Shown here one piece after another: positions 10,557-24,000 of a stretch of 64,000 nt of DNA. The stretch is from NCBI RefSeq assembly GCF_032854445.1, contig NC_088300.1, positions 77,923,966 to 77,987,965 of the forward strand, in the 5' to 3' direction. Origin of the DNA: Liolophura sinensis (Eukaryota > Mollusca > Polyplacophora > Chitonida > Chitonidae). Position 1 is the first letter of the stretch; every line of letters starts with the position of its first letter. The position numbers and the translations under genes were made by a program. Below the pieces are notes generated by a model. The model ran no database searches. It saw only the letters and a list, made by a program, of their open reading frames with translations, and was not told where the DNA came from.

Positions 10557-11095
10557 TGTCTTACACCTGGGAACACCTGTATCATCAAAGTTTCTACCTG
10601 TTACAGAATCCGCAAGTTGTCATACACCTGTATCATCAAAGTGTCTACCTGTTACAGTACCCACAAGTTGTCTAACACCTATATCATCAAAGTGTCTACC
10701 TGTTTCAGTATCCACAAGTTGTCTTACACCTGTATCATCAAAGTGTCTACCTGTTAGAGTATCCACAAGTTGTCTTACACCTGGGAACACCTGTATCAGT
10801 AAAGTGTCTACCTGTTAGAGTATCCACAAGTTGTCTTACACCTGTATCATCAAAGTGTCTACCTCTTATAGCTTCCACATCTTGTCTTACATGTTGTTAT
10901 CCATAAGCTGTCTTACACCTGGGAACACCTGTATCATCAAAGTGTCTACATGTACCTGCTGTAACATTCACAAGTTGTCTTACATCTGGGAACACCTGTA
11001 TCATAAAAGTGTCTACCTGTTACAGCATCAACAACTTGTCTTAAACCTGGGAACACCTCTATCATCACAGTTTAGTCTACCTGTTACAGCAGCAA
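10557..11095. repeat. Minisatellite, about 51-62 bp unit, roughly 9-10 units
   Basis: Units of the type acacctgtatcatcaaagtg, tctacctgttacagtatcca and caagttgtctt (51 bp), with some units carrying an 11 bp insert (gggaacacctg). Units are diverged and of uneven length, so the array looks older than the 60 bp array in intron 2. Confidence 0.85.
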
Positions 11096-11493
11096 TACAG
11101 TTACACACAGTGAAAAAAAAATCAAAAATGATCACTGCTGATAACTTTGGAATCACTGAGTGAAATAACACAAAGGTTATAATGCTTGTAAACAATGGAA
11201 CAGACAATAAAGAGATATAGAGATCCTGAGATAAGAGTCACTTGTGGACAAGGTTTGCTCTTTGTCTGCACACAAGTTAGTGTTACATACCAGCAGGATC
11301 CTATGGGCTAATCCAACTACATTGTACATTATATTATATATAAACGTAACAATTTTGGAGTCATTGGGTAACCAGACAGACATAAAGACACGAGTTATAC
11401 ATGACACTCATATTACCTGTTGACCAAGGGGTAAAAATTGAGTTCTACATTTCATTACTGCAAAACTTACAGTGTACAAATACAAATTGTATA

Positions 11494-11575
11494 ATTTATT
11501 TATTTATTTATTTCACTGGTGTTTTACGCTGTAATCAAGAATACTGCACTTATACAACGACGGCCAGCGGCGGCA
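11494..11575 (-). mobile_element. SINE family A, 3' tail fragment
   Basis: A (TTTA)n stretch, then cactggtgttttacgctgta, atcaagaatactgcacttat and acaacgacggccag. This is the family A tail with several substitutions. It breaks off after the cggccagc motif, so the central domain and tRNA head are missing. Confidence 0.75.
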
Positions 11576-14025
11576 GAGCAGATTGTATGAAAGGCAATAC
11601 AGACATTCAGATGTACAATGTATATGTAGTAATAAGCTTCAAAATGCAAATTCAATGGCCTTGAGAAATGAGTTAAGGCTCTGTTGATCAATATTTCAGG
11701 CAATCATACGAGACGTATTATCAACACATCACTCCATACACCTGCTTTTAATATAGGAAACTTCCAACATGAACATTTGTATGTACTGTGCATGTACTTC
11801 AGCATTTTCTGATCTGCTATCAACAAAAGCCTGTGAATGCTTTTGTCACAGTGCTGCCGCACAAAATCACCACCTAGATCTGTGATACTCATTTTCTTGG
11901 CACTTACAGCTGCCAAATGGCTATGGTTTCCATGTACCTCAAGCATCCTTGCTGTAATGTACACTAAGGATATGCATGTAAGCTAAAACAGGCTCAGTAG
12001 TTAGCAGCCTCAGATCAAGATAACGAGCCTGTCTACGAGATTTGACATGACACTAGACTTGTGGACAGATGGGCATCATTGGCAAAGTGGTTTCCACCAG
12101 GAACTACATATAGGTGTCATCATCTGCATATCATGCATACATGTACTTGATACACAGAGAGAAGTTGATGAGAACAATCTATGCAAGTCACTCTGTGCTT
12201 ATAAAAACTTCAAGCTAGTTGTTTTCTCATCAATGGGAATTGGCACTGCCCAAGTTTGAAAGGTTGTCAATTTCGTCACATTCATAGCATTAACAATACA
12301 TTTGTAATGAATGAAAGAACAGGTGGACAGCAGTGCATCTGTCTTGGAAGCCACCGTTCCACTTTTGTGGATAAGGACAACAGCACAAGAAGGATTTACA
12401 TATTGGATTCTTTAGGATAAGACAATATATACACATCTGATCTCTGAAGGCCAGGTGAGTTCAGACAGCCCATTACCATGGTTGCCCTACAGACCATCAT
12501 CATGTTAAGGCCAGGTGAGTTTAGACAGCCCAGTGCCATGGCTGCGATGTAGACCATCATCATGTTGGTTGACAAAGCTAACAATGGCCATCAGCTACAG
12601 GCAAGGCTGTCATCGGAGATGTCTACGGGTCAGACTGGATTTCCAACAACCCAATGTTCTGTGTCAACCATTCCATGTATGCTAAGCTCTTGATTGCAGT
12701 CAACTGCTGGACTATGCTGACACGAAGAAATGTCTGGTTAATGAGTGAAGGAAGACCTTTCAGCAAACATGGTGAAATATTGATAGAGCAGTGTCCACTA
12801 AGTTCCTGTCAAACCAGTCCATTTCTTGGGCTCTTAATGCCTGCTGACAAGAAGGTGCCTAGCCCAGACCTTTGGACCGTGTGAATATTTTACACCTTGA
12901 CTTCCAGCATGCCATCTGTATCCTGGAAGCATGCTCCACCACCTGGATCTGTTCAACAACATGCTGGGTTTGCCCCCGACACTCTAGTGGAAATATGTAA
13001 ATACAGAATAATCATACATAAATGATTGCTGAGACAATACATGAAATAAAAGTCTCTGCAGGGAAAGACCAACTCAGCCAACCCTATAATTCACACATCA
13101 TTAATGAAATATGGTAATAAATATCAAGGGAATAACTGCTTAACATCAATTCAGGGAATACATAATACAGAGGAGCTTTTTGTACAGTTACGGTACATAG
13201 CATTCTGTGCGTTCAAAGGTTCCATTAAAAAAACACCCCAAAAAAAAAACCAAGCTTAACTCAAAGCAGAAATTTGCTTTCTAGAGAGATACAAAACAGG
13301 TGCTTTCATGTACAAGTACATGTATGTATTAAATCAAAGAATATGTATTTGTTTATTTCTTCATGAATGCCATATTCAGGATTTTTTTACCTCAGATGAC
13401 AGTTAGCAGTTTTCTGGGTAGAGGAAAGCCAAATTCCTGAGGTAAACCATCAATGTCTGGAAAGCTACTGACAAAGTTGTTAATGTGTGATGAAGACAGA
13501 TTTTGACTGCATGCTATTTGATCTGAACGAAATGTTGATTTTTACATGATCAGTGATCACAATTACACTACATGGATATAATAAGACATCATTATTCATC
13601 ATAGGAGTGAACAAATGTGTGACTCATCAGGTTTTTGTTGAAGTGTAAAGCATTTCTCCATTAAAAGCAGCTACACATACACAACCACCACCAGATTCTA
13701 CTGAGGAAGACTCCACGTCAATATCCAGTTATTAACATGGAATTAATGCTGTTCACAGTCAGCCTTAGAAACCAATCATTGTACACAATGGTTTTTAGGA
13801 CCTCATTCTATCCGGTGTGAGATTTCCAGTCCCCGTGCTATAGGTGAACACAACCACTGTGCATGTAATTGGCCATGTGTATGTTGTTGATGTATACAAG
13901 CTGTTTCCTGGGGGTTTTAATGCCAACCGCTGCCATGATATATACCATGGAAATATCACAGGGGTTCAATAAAGCTTGATACATGTCCAATAAACAGTAA
14001 AATGTGTGTTTAGGCTCCAGGCCTG
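11576..14025. other. Non-coding stretch without an identified gene
   Basis: No exon recognised. It contains one tandem duplication at 12448-12567 and A-rich runs near 13230. Open frames are short and carry no family signature. Confidence 0.5.
12448..12567. repeat. 60 bp tandem duplication
   Basis: Two successive copies of a segment starting aggccaggtgagttcagaca and ending cagaccatcatcatgtta, at 12448 and 12508, with several substitutions between them. Confidence 0.8.
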
Positions 14026-14039
14026 TTAGTATGTGTGCC

Positions 14040-15330
14040 CATGTACATGTAGATGCACATAACAGCAATCCCAGGATATTCTGTAATATGTGTACATGTA
14101 GATGCACATAACAGCAATCCCAGGATATTCTGTAATACATGTACATGTATATGCACATAAGAGCAATCCCAGGATATTCTGTAATACGTGTACATGTATA
14201 TGCACGTAACAGCAATCCCAGGATATTCTGTAATACGTGTACATGTAGATGCACATAACAGCAATCCCAGGATATTCTGTAATATGTGTACATGTAGATG
14301 CACATAACAGCAATCCCAGGATATTCTGTAATACGTGTACATGTAGATGCACATAACAGCAATCCCAGGATATTCTGTAATATGTGTACATGTAGATGCA
14401 CATAACAGCAATCCCAGGATATTCTGTAATATGTGTACATGTAGATGCACATAAGAGCAATCCCAGGATATTCTGTAATACGTGTACATGTATATGCACA
14501 TAACAGCAATCCCAGGATATTCTGTAATACGTGTACATGTATACGGCCGTAACAGCAATCCCAGGATATTCTGTAATATGTGTACATGTAGATGCACATA
14601 AGAGCAATCCCAGGATATTCTGTAATACGTGTACATGTATATGCACATAACAGCAATCCCAGGATATTCTGTAATACGTGTACATGTATATGCACGTAAC
14701 AGCAATCCCAGGACATTCTGTAATACGTGTACATGTATATGCCAGTAACAGCAATCCCAGGATATTCTGTAATATGTGTACATGTATATGCACGTAACAG
14801 CAAGCCTAGGATATTCTGTAATACATGTACATGTAGATGCACATAACAGCAATCCCAGGATATTCTGTAATACATGTACATGTATATGCACATAACAGCA
14901 AGCCCAGGATATTCTGTAATACGTGTACATGTATATGCACGTAACAGCAATCCCAGGATATTCCGTAATACATGTACATGTATATGCACATAACAGCAAG
15001 CCCAGGATATTCTGTAATACGTGTACATGTAGATGCACATAACAGCAATCCCAGGATATTCTGTAATACGTGTACATGTATATGGCCGTAACAGCAATCC
15101 CAGGATATTCTGTAATACGTGTACATGTATATGCACGTAACAGCAATCCCAGGATATTCTGTAATACGTGTACATGTATATGCACGTAACAGCAATCCCA
15201 GGATATTCTGTAATACGTGTACATGTATATGCACGTAACAGCCATCCCAGGATATTCTGTAATACGTGTACATGTATATGCACGTAACAGCAATCCCAGG
15301 ATATTCTGTAATACATGTACATGTATCCTG
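14040..15330. repeat. 49 bp minisatellite, about 26 units
   Basis: Unit: gtacatgtagatgcacataa, cagcaatcccaggatattct, gtaatacgt. Variation is limited (agatg/tatatg, cacata/cacgta/ggccgta, acgtg/atgtg/acatg). Since 49 is not a multiple of 3, the three minus-strand frames read the same sequence in rotation, and none of them contains a stop. That produces overlapping minus-strand open frames of 494, 460, 255 and 155 codons, which I regard as non-coding. Confidence 0.95.
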
Positions 15331-16005
15331 GAGACAGTATTTACACTGTATACATGTACATCAGCAATTCCACCACAAAACCAATTTGTCATGCAGTTAA
15401 ATAATGAAATTAATGTAATACACTACCATGGCACATTGTGGCTATAACTGCTCGAAGAATACAAGCACTACACTTTGCTAAAGCCCAAGAAATAATATTT
15501 AAAGATGATCTTTATGTTTTTGTTCTTCTTAATATTACCAGCATACGATTGCTTAGGTGTGGAAAACTTTCAATACTGTTTTGGCCAAGAAGTAGTGAGC
15601 TGTGAAGAGAGAAGTCTAATGTAATCAATCAACATGAACAGAAGCTTACCCTAACCCATTCAGGTGCAGTTTTGTGTGTATTAAATGTAACAGAGGCTAT
15701 AGAGAGACAAGCCTGCAACTCCCTTTATAACATGTCCTGGGCATTGATTGACAAAGAGACAAATCAATCGGGACTAGCTCAGTATGTGTGAGTGTCAGCT
15801 TGGCTGTGGGAGATACACAGTTGTATCACTACAGAAGACGAAGCCAGAACTCAGAGAGAGCAGCTAGCCTAAGCACATTATGTAGAAAGGCTTTCAGTTA
15901 TGGGTCATGACTTTATTGATCAATTCTTAACTGTGATATACGCAGCCAGAGTAACACGTAAGCACAAGCCGAGACTCCACATGTCCTAGTAAATTGCTCC
16001 GCTTG
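15331..16005. other. Non-coding stretch without an identified gene
   Basis: No repeat array, exon or mobile element recognised. Confidence 0.5.
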
Positions 16006-16600
16006 ACATGTACATGTAGTCTCCAGAAGTCACAGATGTAGGTGTAAGCCTGGAGAATGGGTCTGCTTGAAGTGTAGTCTCCAGAAGTCACAGTTTTAGG
16101 TGTAAGCCTGGGGAATGGGTCTGCTTGACGTGTAGTATCCAGCAGTCACAGTTGTAGGTGTAAACCTGGGGAATGGGTCTACCTGAGGTGTAGTCTCCAG
16201 GAGTCACAGATGTAGGTGTAAGCCTGGAGAATGGGTCTGCTTGATGTGTAGTCTCCAGAAGTCACAGCTGCAGGTGTAAGCCTGGGGAATGGGTCTGCTT
16301 GACGTGAAGTCTCCAGAAGTCACAGTTGTACGTGTAAACCTAGGGAATGGGTCTGCTTGAAGTGTAGTCTCCAGAAGTCACAGTTGTAGGTTTAAACCTA
16401 GGGAATGGGTCAGCTTGACGTGTAGTCTCCAGGAGTCACAGCTGCAGGTGTAAACCTAGGGAATGGGTCTGCTTGACGTGTAGTCTCCAGAAGTCACAGC
16501 TGCAAGGGTAAGCCTGGGGAATGGTTCTGCTTGACGTGTAGTCTCCAGAAGTCACAGTTGTACGTGTAAGCCTAGGGAATGATTCAGTTTGGCTATCCCT
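16006..16600. repeat. 58 bp minisatellite, about 10 units
   Basis: Units of the type gtctgcttgacgtgtagtct, ccagaagtcacagttgtagg and tgtaagcctggggaatgg recur every 58 bp (ccagaagtcacag near 16023, 16081, 16139 and so on to 16545). A short inverted piece (ctgtgactgctggagagcat) follows at about 16624-16643. Confidence 0.92.
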
Positions 16601-16649
16601 AAGGTTTACATCAACACGTACCCCTGTGACTGCTGGAGAGCATGTGTTG

Positions 16650-19600
16650 AACATTTCTAAGTCATTTCTAAGCCTTTATACATCTACCATAACTTTTATC
16701 TATGAACAAATCATATAGATCAAGCAGACTTACATGTATTCCCAAAGCCTTACATTTACATTGTAACTTCAGGCTAAGATGAAAATGCACCACTTTCATT
16801 CAAAATACTTTGAACATATTGAGCAATACCCTTAATTATATACACTATAATCAGTTCAGAATATCTTCACATACCCAAATACATGGGTGAAGATATGTAG
16901 CTCAATGACGTGATATTCAAGATGAAGTATTTTCACTTTCCGAAAAAGGTCACGTATATACATGTACTATGAAGTGGTGACACTTGTCAAAGGCATTGTG
17001 CACCACCTAACAATAGCTAAACAATCTTGCCAATACTGAATAATACCAAACTCACCATGAGAGAATTCTCTCTATAATGCCTACTCTCTGGTACTGAACA
17101 GCCTGTGCATATGTCCAGCTGCCGTTCCTATCTGCCTGCTGCATTAGGTGTCTCACCATCCACACCTCACACTATTCAGCCTTCACAACCTGTATCATCC
17201 AACCACTGACCTCTGCCTGGTTACGTAGCTATAAGCCCTAGTCTGAGCCCCGGACGCCTCATCAACTGGCGGTTCAATTCAATGTTTGACCACCGCCTCA
17301 ACTTAACGTCTTTAATAAAGCCTAGCAATATGCAAAGCCATCCAGGGCTTGTTATACAGGCATTCAGACTATTGATTTCCTATGAGAAGTGATTGTCAGC
17401 TAGAGATGGACAACCTGATACAACTGTCCAGATGGTCACCTATACATGATATTCTAGTAACCAGGACAAATAGAACACACCTTCATCTACTTCTCTGCTC
17501 AATTCCTTCTCATCACATGAATTATGTCACAACTACCATCGCAGGTAAATACATAGATCTGTATACATTTCTAGACATGCACACAATATCACAGAAGTCA
17601 ATACCTGTTCTACCTGCTGATAAGTTAAGGGCAGGTAACAAACCTCAATTAACCACAGTAGTTCACAAAGCAGCGTACAACAACATTTATTTATCGTACA
17701 TCTGTTGTAGGATATTTTGTATGTCACAATTAAGGTACCCTTGTCCTACATGTGCAATATCGTACGAGTACGGCATCTTTGTGAAAGTGGCCCCTGGAGT
17801 TTGTTGACTGACAAATTATTTTCCTTTAATACTAAACAACTTTCAGTTCCAATGCTTGTTTGCTATTTATCCGCTTTAAAAAGTGTTGGGGCATATTTGG
17901 ACTCCCTGTTTTCTGCACATTTTAATGGCAAGGGGGATATCTGGACAACTTGCTCAAGCAAAAAGACATCAAAAAAGGCTCCTTGGACAAACTCTCTCAT
18001 ATTTCTGGCTATTAATCCTCCAAAAGATCATTAGTGGTAATACATTGTTAACAGTTAGCAAATTACCAGAAACCTCGTACATTTCACAAATGGTACGGGT
18101 AGACTGGCCTGTCACTTATATTTCTTCAGTACTGCATATAGATTAAACTGTTCAGTGACACAACCTTACATTAAAAAGAAAACAACTGTCTAACAACAAC
18201 AAGGCCTGATAACATCTATTCATGATAAATGCAAAAAATTACATTCAACAGGGGCAATTTTCAAGAAACAAACACATTTTTCTTGTTCAATTATTTTTTT
18301 AGAAACAACTGTTTTTTGTCATTAAGATATCGCTACTGAGGGGAGATACATGTAAAGACAGGCGTATTTTGCACTGTCTCATATCCTGTCATCACACCCC
18401 AGTGAGGCACTAATTACAGTGGAGAAAATCCCCACATCATCTTCTGTAGACATTAATATACAGGTCCGCTCGGATCACGCTGTGTAGCCTCCAATTATAT
18501 CCGTTCCGTCCAATCTGTGGTCAACCAACCAGTGGTAGCTAATAATTAATACTTATTGCTGCCTGGCTGCCCTTGGGCTTATACCCTGTCATCAGCTATA
18601 CATATATCTGTGAGCAGATATACTAAAGGAAGTCCATCTGGCCAAATTCTGCCTAGCAAGTTAAACATAACAAACCAACCAACCAGAGACTTGTTAAACT
18701 CGTATCACACCAGAGTAGCCAAGCTGCCATACACACTCTGCTTCATTAACACATTATAAAATTCCACCTGAGCCCACCTGTCAGTTGTGGTGGACAATTA
18801 ACCACACCTTGTCTGCTTGTTAGCACCCAGGCACATGGAAAGACAAGCTCTAGCCAGTATTATCTCATACAAACACCACCAAAACAACTAAGCACAGCTT
18901 AGCAATTTAAGCTACACCATACTGTATATGGGCCTTGCCATTCTGTCCTTAACAAAACATTTCTTTTTAATAACTACATGTTGCATTAAACATTGTGACA
19001 ATACAGCTGTATACTAGGTTTACGTGCAAAACAGAAGCAGTACTTTACACTGTGAACAGTCTAGTCACTTGTCTAGTCTTTTATCTCTTCTCTAATTCAT
19101 CTCCATGGAGGAAATTACTCCGGTAAACACATTTCCCTGACCTCACAGTTTTCTCGGAATTATCAGTAATTAATGACAGGTGTGATAAAATCTTTCAGTC
19201 ATGAAGCTCTTGTAACAGGCGCTGACCACAGTTCAGTAACCAAAATGCAGCTTTGCAACAACTGCTAGAATATAAAGTCCTGAAAGAGGGGATTCATCTA
19301 CCCGACTGATACGCTTAATTCAGTTAACAACATGAAGAGCTATGATGAATATAACTGCATTCAGACAAATGACAGCAAACAAGCACCTCTGAAATGAGCC
19401 CTCTGGTAACCAACAGAGGCACAACGGATCAATCTATAGCCTAGGTGAATCTTACCTAATCAGCACTGGCAGGCTTGGCACATACTGGGCACTGAAATCA
19501 ACCACCGATATTTATCTATGCCTTGTTACCATGGCAACCGCTAACAATTCAATTAAATGAACTATGAAAGGGTTGAGATCAATGCTAATCGTATCTATTT

Positions 19601-20560
19601 GCTGCTTCTCTGGGTAGATTTGTGCCATGGAAAGTGGACAGGCGATAATTGCTGGATCACATCTGCTCATGAAGGGACAAACATCATGTTACACCACATG
19701 GATACAGCCTACAAACTAGTAGTATGGGAGGGGGGAGTATGCACAAGAACAGAGTCAGCAGGTAGACATATTACTATACAATGAAGAAGGAGCCAAGAAA
19801 TTAGTGACTTTCACATCTTTGTACCTAACCTGTAACGTAAATGTAGATGATTTATTTGCTGTTTTCTTTCAAGTGGTGATATGAACTACACCAGAGTATA
19901 TGAATCCGAGATAAGAATCCACAATATTCCTAACCTTGTAACATGAAGTCACCATACGGGAGACACAATCCCCTCACATGTTAAGTTTTACTCTCCCACA
20001 CATGTTTTATTCTGCTTCTTTATACCTCATGTAGCACTGGATATCTATTATTTCTCTGACTGTTGTTTAATGCCATACTCAACCCAGCATTTCATAAAAA
20101 ATATTTATGGACACTGTAAGTGTTAGTCAGAAAACTTGTACATGTTAAAGTGTTAAGCCAGTACATAATATCATAAAAGTAGCTGACCGATACATCCTGA
20201 TAACAAGTTTTAGCGGATATTGTAGCTGGCTCTAATGTACATACGAGTCCACTTTAATACTACATCCATGGACCTAGATAGGATTAGAGAGAACTACATA
20301 AGCATTAACGTTATTTACAGACAGAAAATTGGCCTTTATCTTGACTAGTACCGGATCGCGGATACATCAAGTAAATTGGATTCTCTTGACTTCCTGTGGC
20401 CTGGGCCTTACCTGTCAGGCTATAAGGTGGTTGGTTGAGGAGCCTGGCAGAGAGGGGTGAAGATCACTCATCCCATCCATCCTCCGCCCAGCTCACTAAC
20501 TCACACAATCAACTAGTCTTCTACACAACACTATGGACACAATCCTATCAGCCATGTGAC
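16650..20560. other. Non-coding stretch without an identified gene
   Basis: No tandem array and no exon with credible splice sites seen. A weak match to a mollusc SINE tail (tgttgtttaatgccatactc) lies near 20063-20095 but is too short to call. Confidence 0.5.
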
Positions 20561-20564
20561 TGAC

Positions 20565-21035
20565 TAAAGGTCCAGTATTTCTCCATTCCGGTTCATCTGG
20601 AGGAAGATGTCATGTACATGTACAAGAATCTGTACAACGTATAAAGCTACACACTCCCTGGTGACTACAGGTCCAGTGTCTCTCAAGTCCTGTTCACGAG
20701 GAGGAAGGTGTCATCTGTATCCTGTATATGCATGTATGTGTATCTCAGCAAGCTATACACTCTACTATCTTCCCAGGAAACTACATGTTCTGTGTTTCTC
20801 AAGTCCTGTTCACAAGGAGGAAGGTGTCATCTGTATACTGTATATGCATGTATGTGTATCTCAGCAAGCTATACACTCTACTATCTTCCCAGGAAACTAC
20901 ATGTTCTGTGTTTCTCAAGTCCTGTTCACGAGGAGAAAGGTGTCATCTGTATGTGTGTATCTATAAGCTATACACTCCACTATCCTCCCACGTGACTACA
21001 GGTCCAGTGTCTCTCAAGTCCTGCTCACCTGTGTC
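20565..21035. repeat. Imperfect tandem repeat, about 100-118 bp unit, 4-5 units
   Basis: The phrase tctcaagtcctgttcacgag followed by gaggaaggtgtcatctgta recurs near 20669, 20783, 20901 and 21000, with a diverged first unit near 20569. The two central units are almost identical over about 115 bp. Confidence 0.85.
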
Positions 21036-21039
21036 AGGT

Positions 21040-24000
21040 CAAGCATTTTTCGCTCTATATGTTACCTGTATGCTGGGTATATTTAGCCCTGACCACAAGG
21101 TCAGGTACAAAGTAAATACTTGTACACAGAAATGTACATGTACATGTGTATGTCTGTGTTCTCTAGGGTCTGCTGTATTAGATGTGTATTTGCATTTTGT
21201 GATTCAGGTTGCCTGAGAGGATAAAAGGTTAAAGAAGCACATCTTGTTTTTTTTTCTTACTATTTATGTAGTAAACTTGTCAACTTCAATCTCAGAAATA
21301 TATACCCCTAACAATTGTGTGGTACCATGCCATACCACCACAGACAACTTCTACTTTTCTCTACAACTTATCAAAACATCAAATTTGCAAGACCACCATT
21401 TTTCTTTAGCTGTGGTTGCTGGAAGTGATTGGTGAGTTAAGTCTTAGCATTCTGTTGCCTTGGTAACGTCCAGAATGTGGGTAGTAACACTGGGCAAAAA
21501 TTTTCAGTTCTATCCAAAACAGACTAAATTCTGATATATTTTAACCAGGTACACAGTAACTGAGCAGAAATTTGTAGTGCATCAACAACCTAAAATGTCT
21601 AAGTGCCAGTATTACCCAATTAGTGCTCCTTCAGCCTTCAGTTTGGAGACAAACTGCCTAAACTGTGCATGCTTAACCCATAAACAACCACGGTTATTAT
21701 GATCAAATCAAGATGAGTGGTCAGAAAAGTACAGCATGTGCTAAATAATGCCAAAACCAGTACACACTAACACTGGCACTTTCACACCTCAAAATTTCTT
21801 TCATCATATCAACGAGCTATAAATTAATATGAGACAATACATTGATTTTTATTGCAAATTTCACTTAACACAGATTTCAGCACTTATGAATCCAGCCATC
21901 ATTAAAATTATCTCTATACGTGTAAACTGAGCAACTCTCAAATAGGCCAGACGCCAAAAGTTTTCATTGGGATTTTGAGAGAAGTTTTTGTTTTATTTTT
22001 CTCTCCATCCTCATTTCTTTTTTTCATTAGCCAGAATTAAAAAAAAAAAAAACTTTCGCTTTACTCAAAAGAATAGTTTAAAAGATGGCCTGAATTTGTT
22101 AAAAATAAAAACACTGTAGTAATGACAATCTACATTAGGACAAGCATACAGAAATAAAGGGTGAAAGAATGCAATATTTTAGCAATCTGGTTGCGAGACT
22201 TTTCTCTACAATAACAGAAAACAGCTCCACATGTATAAATGCACTGAAAATTGAGGGTAACAATTGAGGATAATGACAATATTTAATGCTTACAAGTTGG
22301 GCCTCTATTGCCTTGGGATTATATTTCCTGGTACTCACAACTTCACTGATTTCACCTACAGGTGGTTCCCAGCTACATGTAGCATGAAGTTCATATTACA
22401 CACATTTGTGGTTGGAAGAAAAAAGACAACGAACATCTCTTAATACCCTAAACCCTAATGTATAATGGGAAGATGTTTCCTGAGAAGCCTTGTGTTCAGG
22501 ACCGTTTCCTTACATTGGCTATAACAGAACAATTTTGGCTGTGTTTATCACAGACTCTGACAATAACATATGACAAGCGTTATACATCCATTTCGGAACC
22601 AGAGCCAAGTCACAAGCTGCATCTGCACTGTACATTTACTATGTAACTCATGACGAACAGCATAGCTGTTTCAATTTCCAAGTCATTATATAGTGTTAAT
22701 GATGCCAGAGAATGTAGCCTAGTCTAAACAGCCACAGGTTGGAAGTAATTCTTATCATCTGATAAGGCTGGATCTTAAAATTAATAATTTCACAACCCAT
22801 TTAACTTTCCTTTCTGAAATTGCAGGCCATAAAACAGACACACTTTATTTATTTACTTGACTCGTGTCCTTAAGAATATTTCACTCATACAACGGCAGCC
22901 AGCATTACAATGGGAGGAAAGTGGCCAGAGCCCTGTGCAAACTCAAAACCATCAGCACGTTGCTGGCAGATCTTCCCATGTGTGGCTGGAGAGGAAGCCA
23001 GCATGCAGACACACTGTATAAGGATTATATGTAAGTTATAGATGTGGCTAGATGAAGGGTAACTCTAAGACTATAGCCTACTACACAATCATTGTGGAAC
23101 CTTAATGTTGAAGCAAAAATCTCAGGAAGTCAGTTACTTTAGTAAAGTCATATCAGCAAAGCATAACTGGTGAACTTGATACCAAACAGGTATCACAGCT
23201 ACAGTAGCTCTTAATTAGGACAGGGGAAACCATCAAAAACTCCCCTATGCCCATAGGCAACCATGACAGAGAAAACCACCTGACTTGAAGAAAATACCAT
23301 ATACACATTTTGAAATGTATCTAATGTTACTGTATGTAGGCCTACGGTATGTATAAGACTTGAAATGTATCTAATGTTACTGCATGTTTTGTATGTATAA
23401 GACTTGAAATCATTTCTGATACAGAATAATGCTAAAGGTTGTGAAACAGTCCAGCTGTGAGAATAGAAGCAAGTATCTGAGGGAAACAGGACCATGTAGG
23501 CCTACATGTACATGTACGTGTCTTGGTGGGCAGCCACTGAACAAGACAGTGCCACAAGTGATGTAAACATGTACAACATAAAATGGGACTCTCCTCAGCA
23601 AGGATTTGGTGTCAGCTAATGGGTTGCAAAATCCCAGAGGAAAACTAAAACCACAACACTCTTCATAACAAGGCTGTACATCTGTGGAGTCAAGGTCAGA
23701 TGTCTGCAAGCCAATTATTTCCCACCACCTTTTTTCTCTTTTGTTTACTAGACAGGCAACCTGATATGTGAAACCTATGACAGGAAGTACAGAGATATGA
23801 GAGCATCAAAAAGCAGGATAAGTAGACTGGTTGCAGCAGCAAACAACCAGAATCCATTAGGATATCCCAAATACTCCATTCAATCCCTTAACATTTCTAA
23901 AAATAATACACAGAGAACTAACAAAACCTTAACAGAAATTACAGGAGTCATGTTGCTTCAATAGTTTGGCTTCATATAGATTGTTTCAGAGGCCATTCGT

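Noticed and set aside
13838-15392. Four overlapping minus-strand frames of 155-494 codons
   Set aside because: They are the same 49 bp repeat read in different phases; mutually exclusive as genes.
17382-17807. 141-codon plus-strand frame
   Set aside because: Composition and lack of motifs fit chance.
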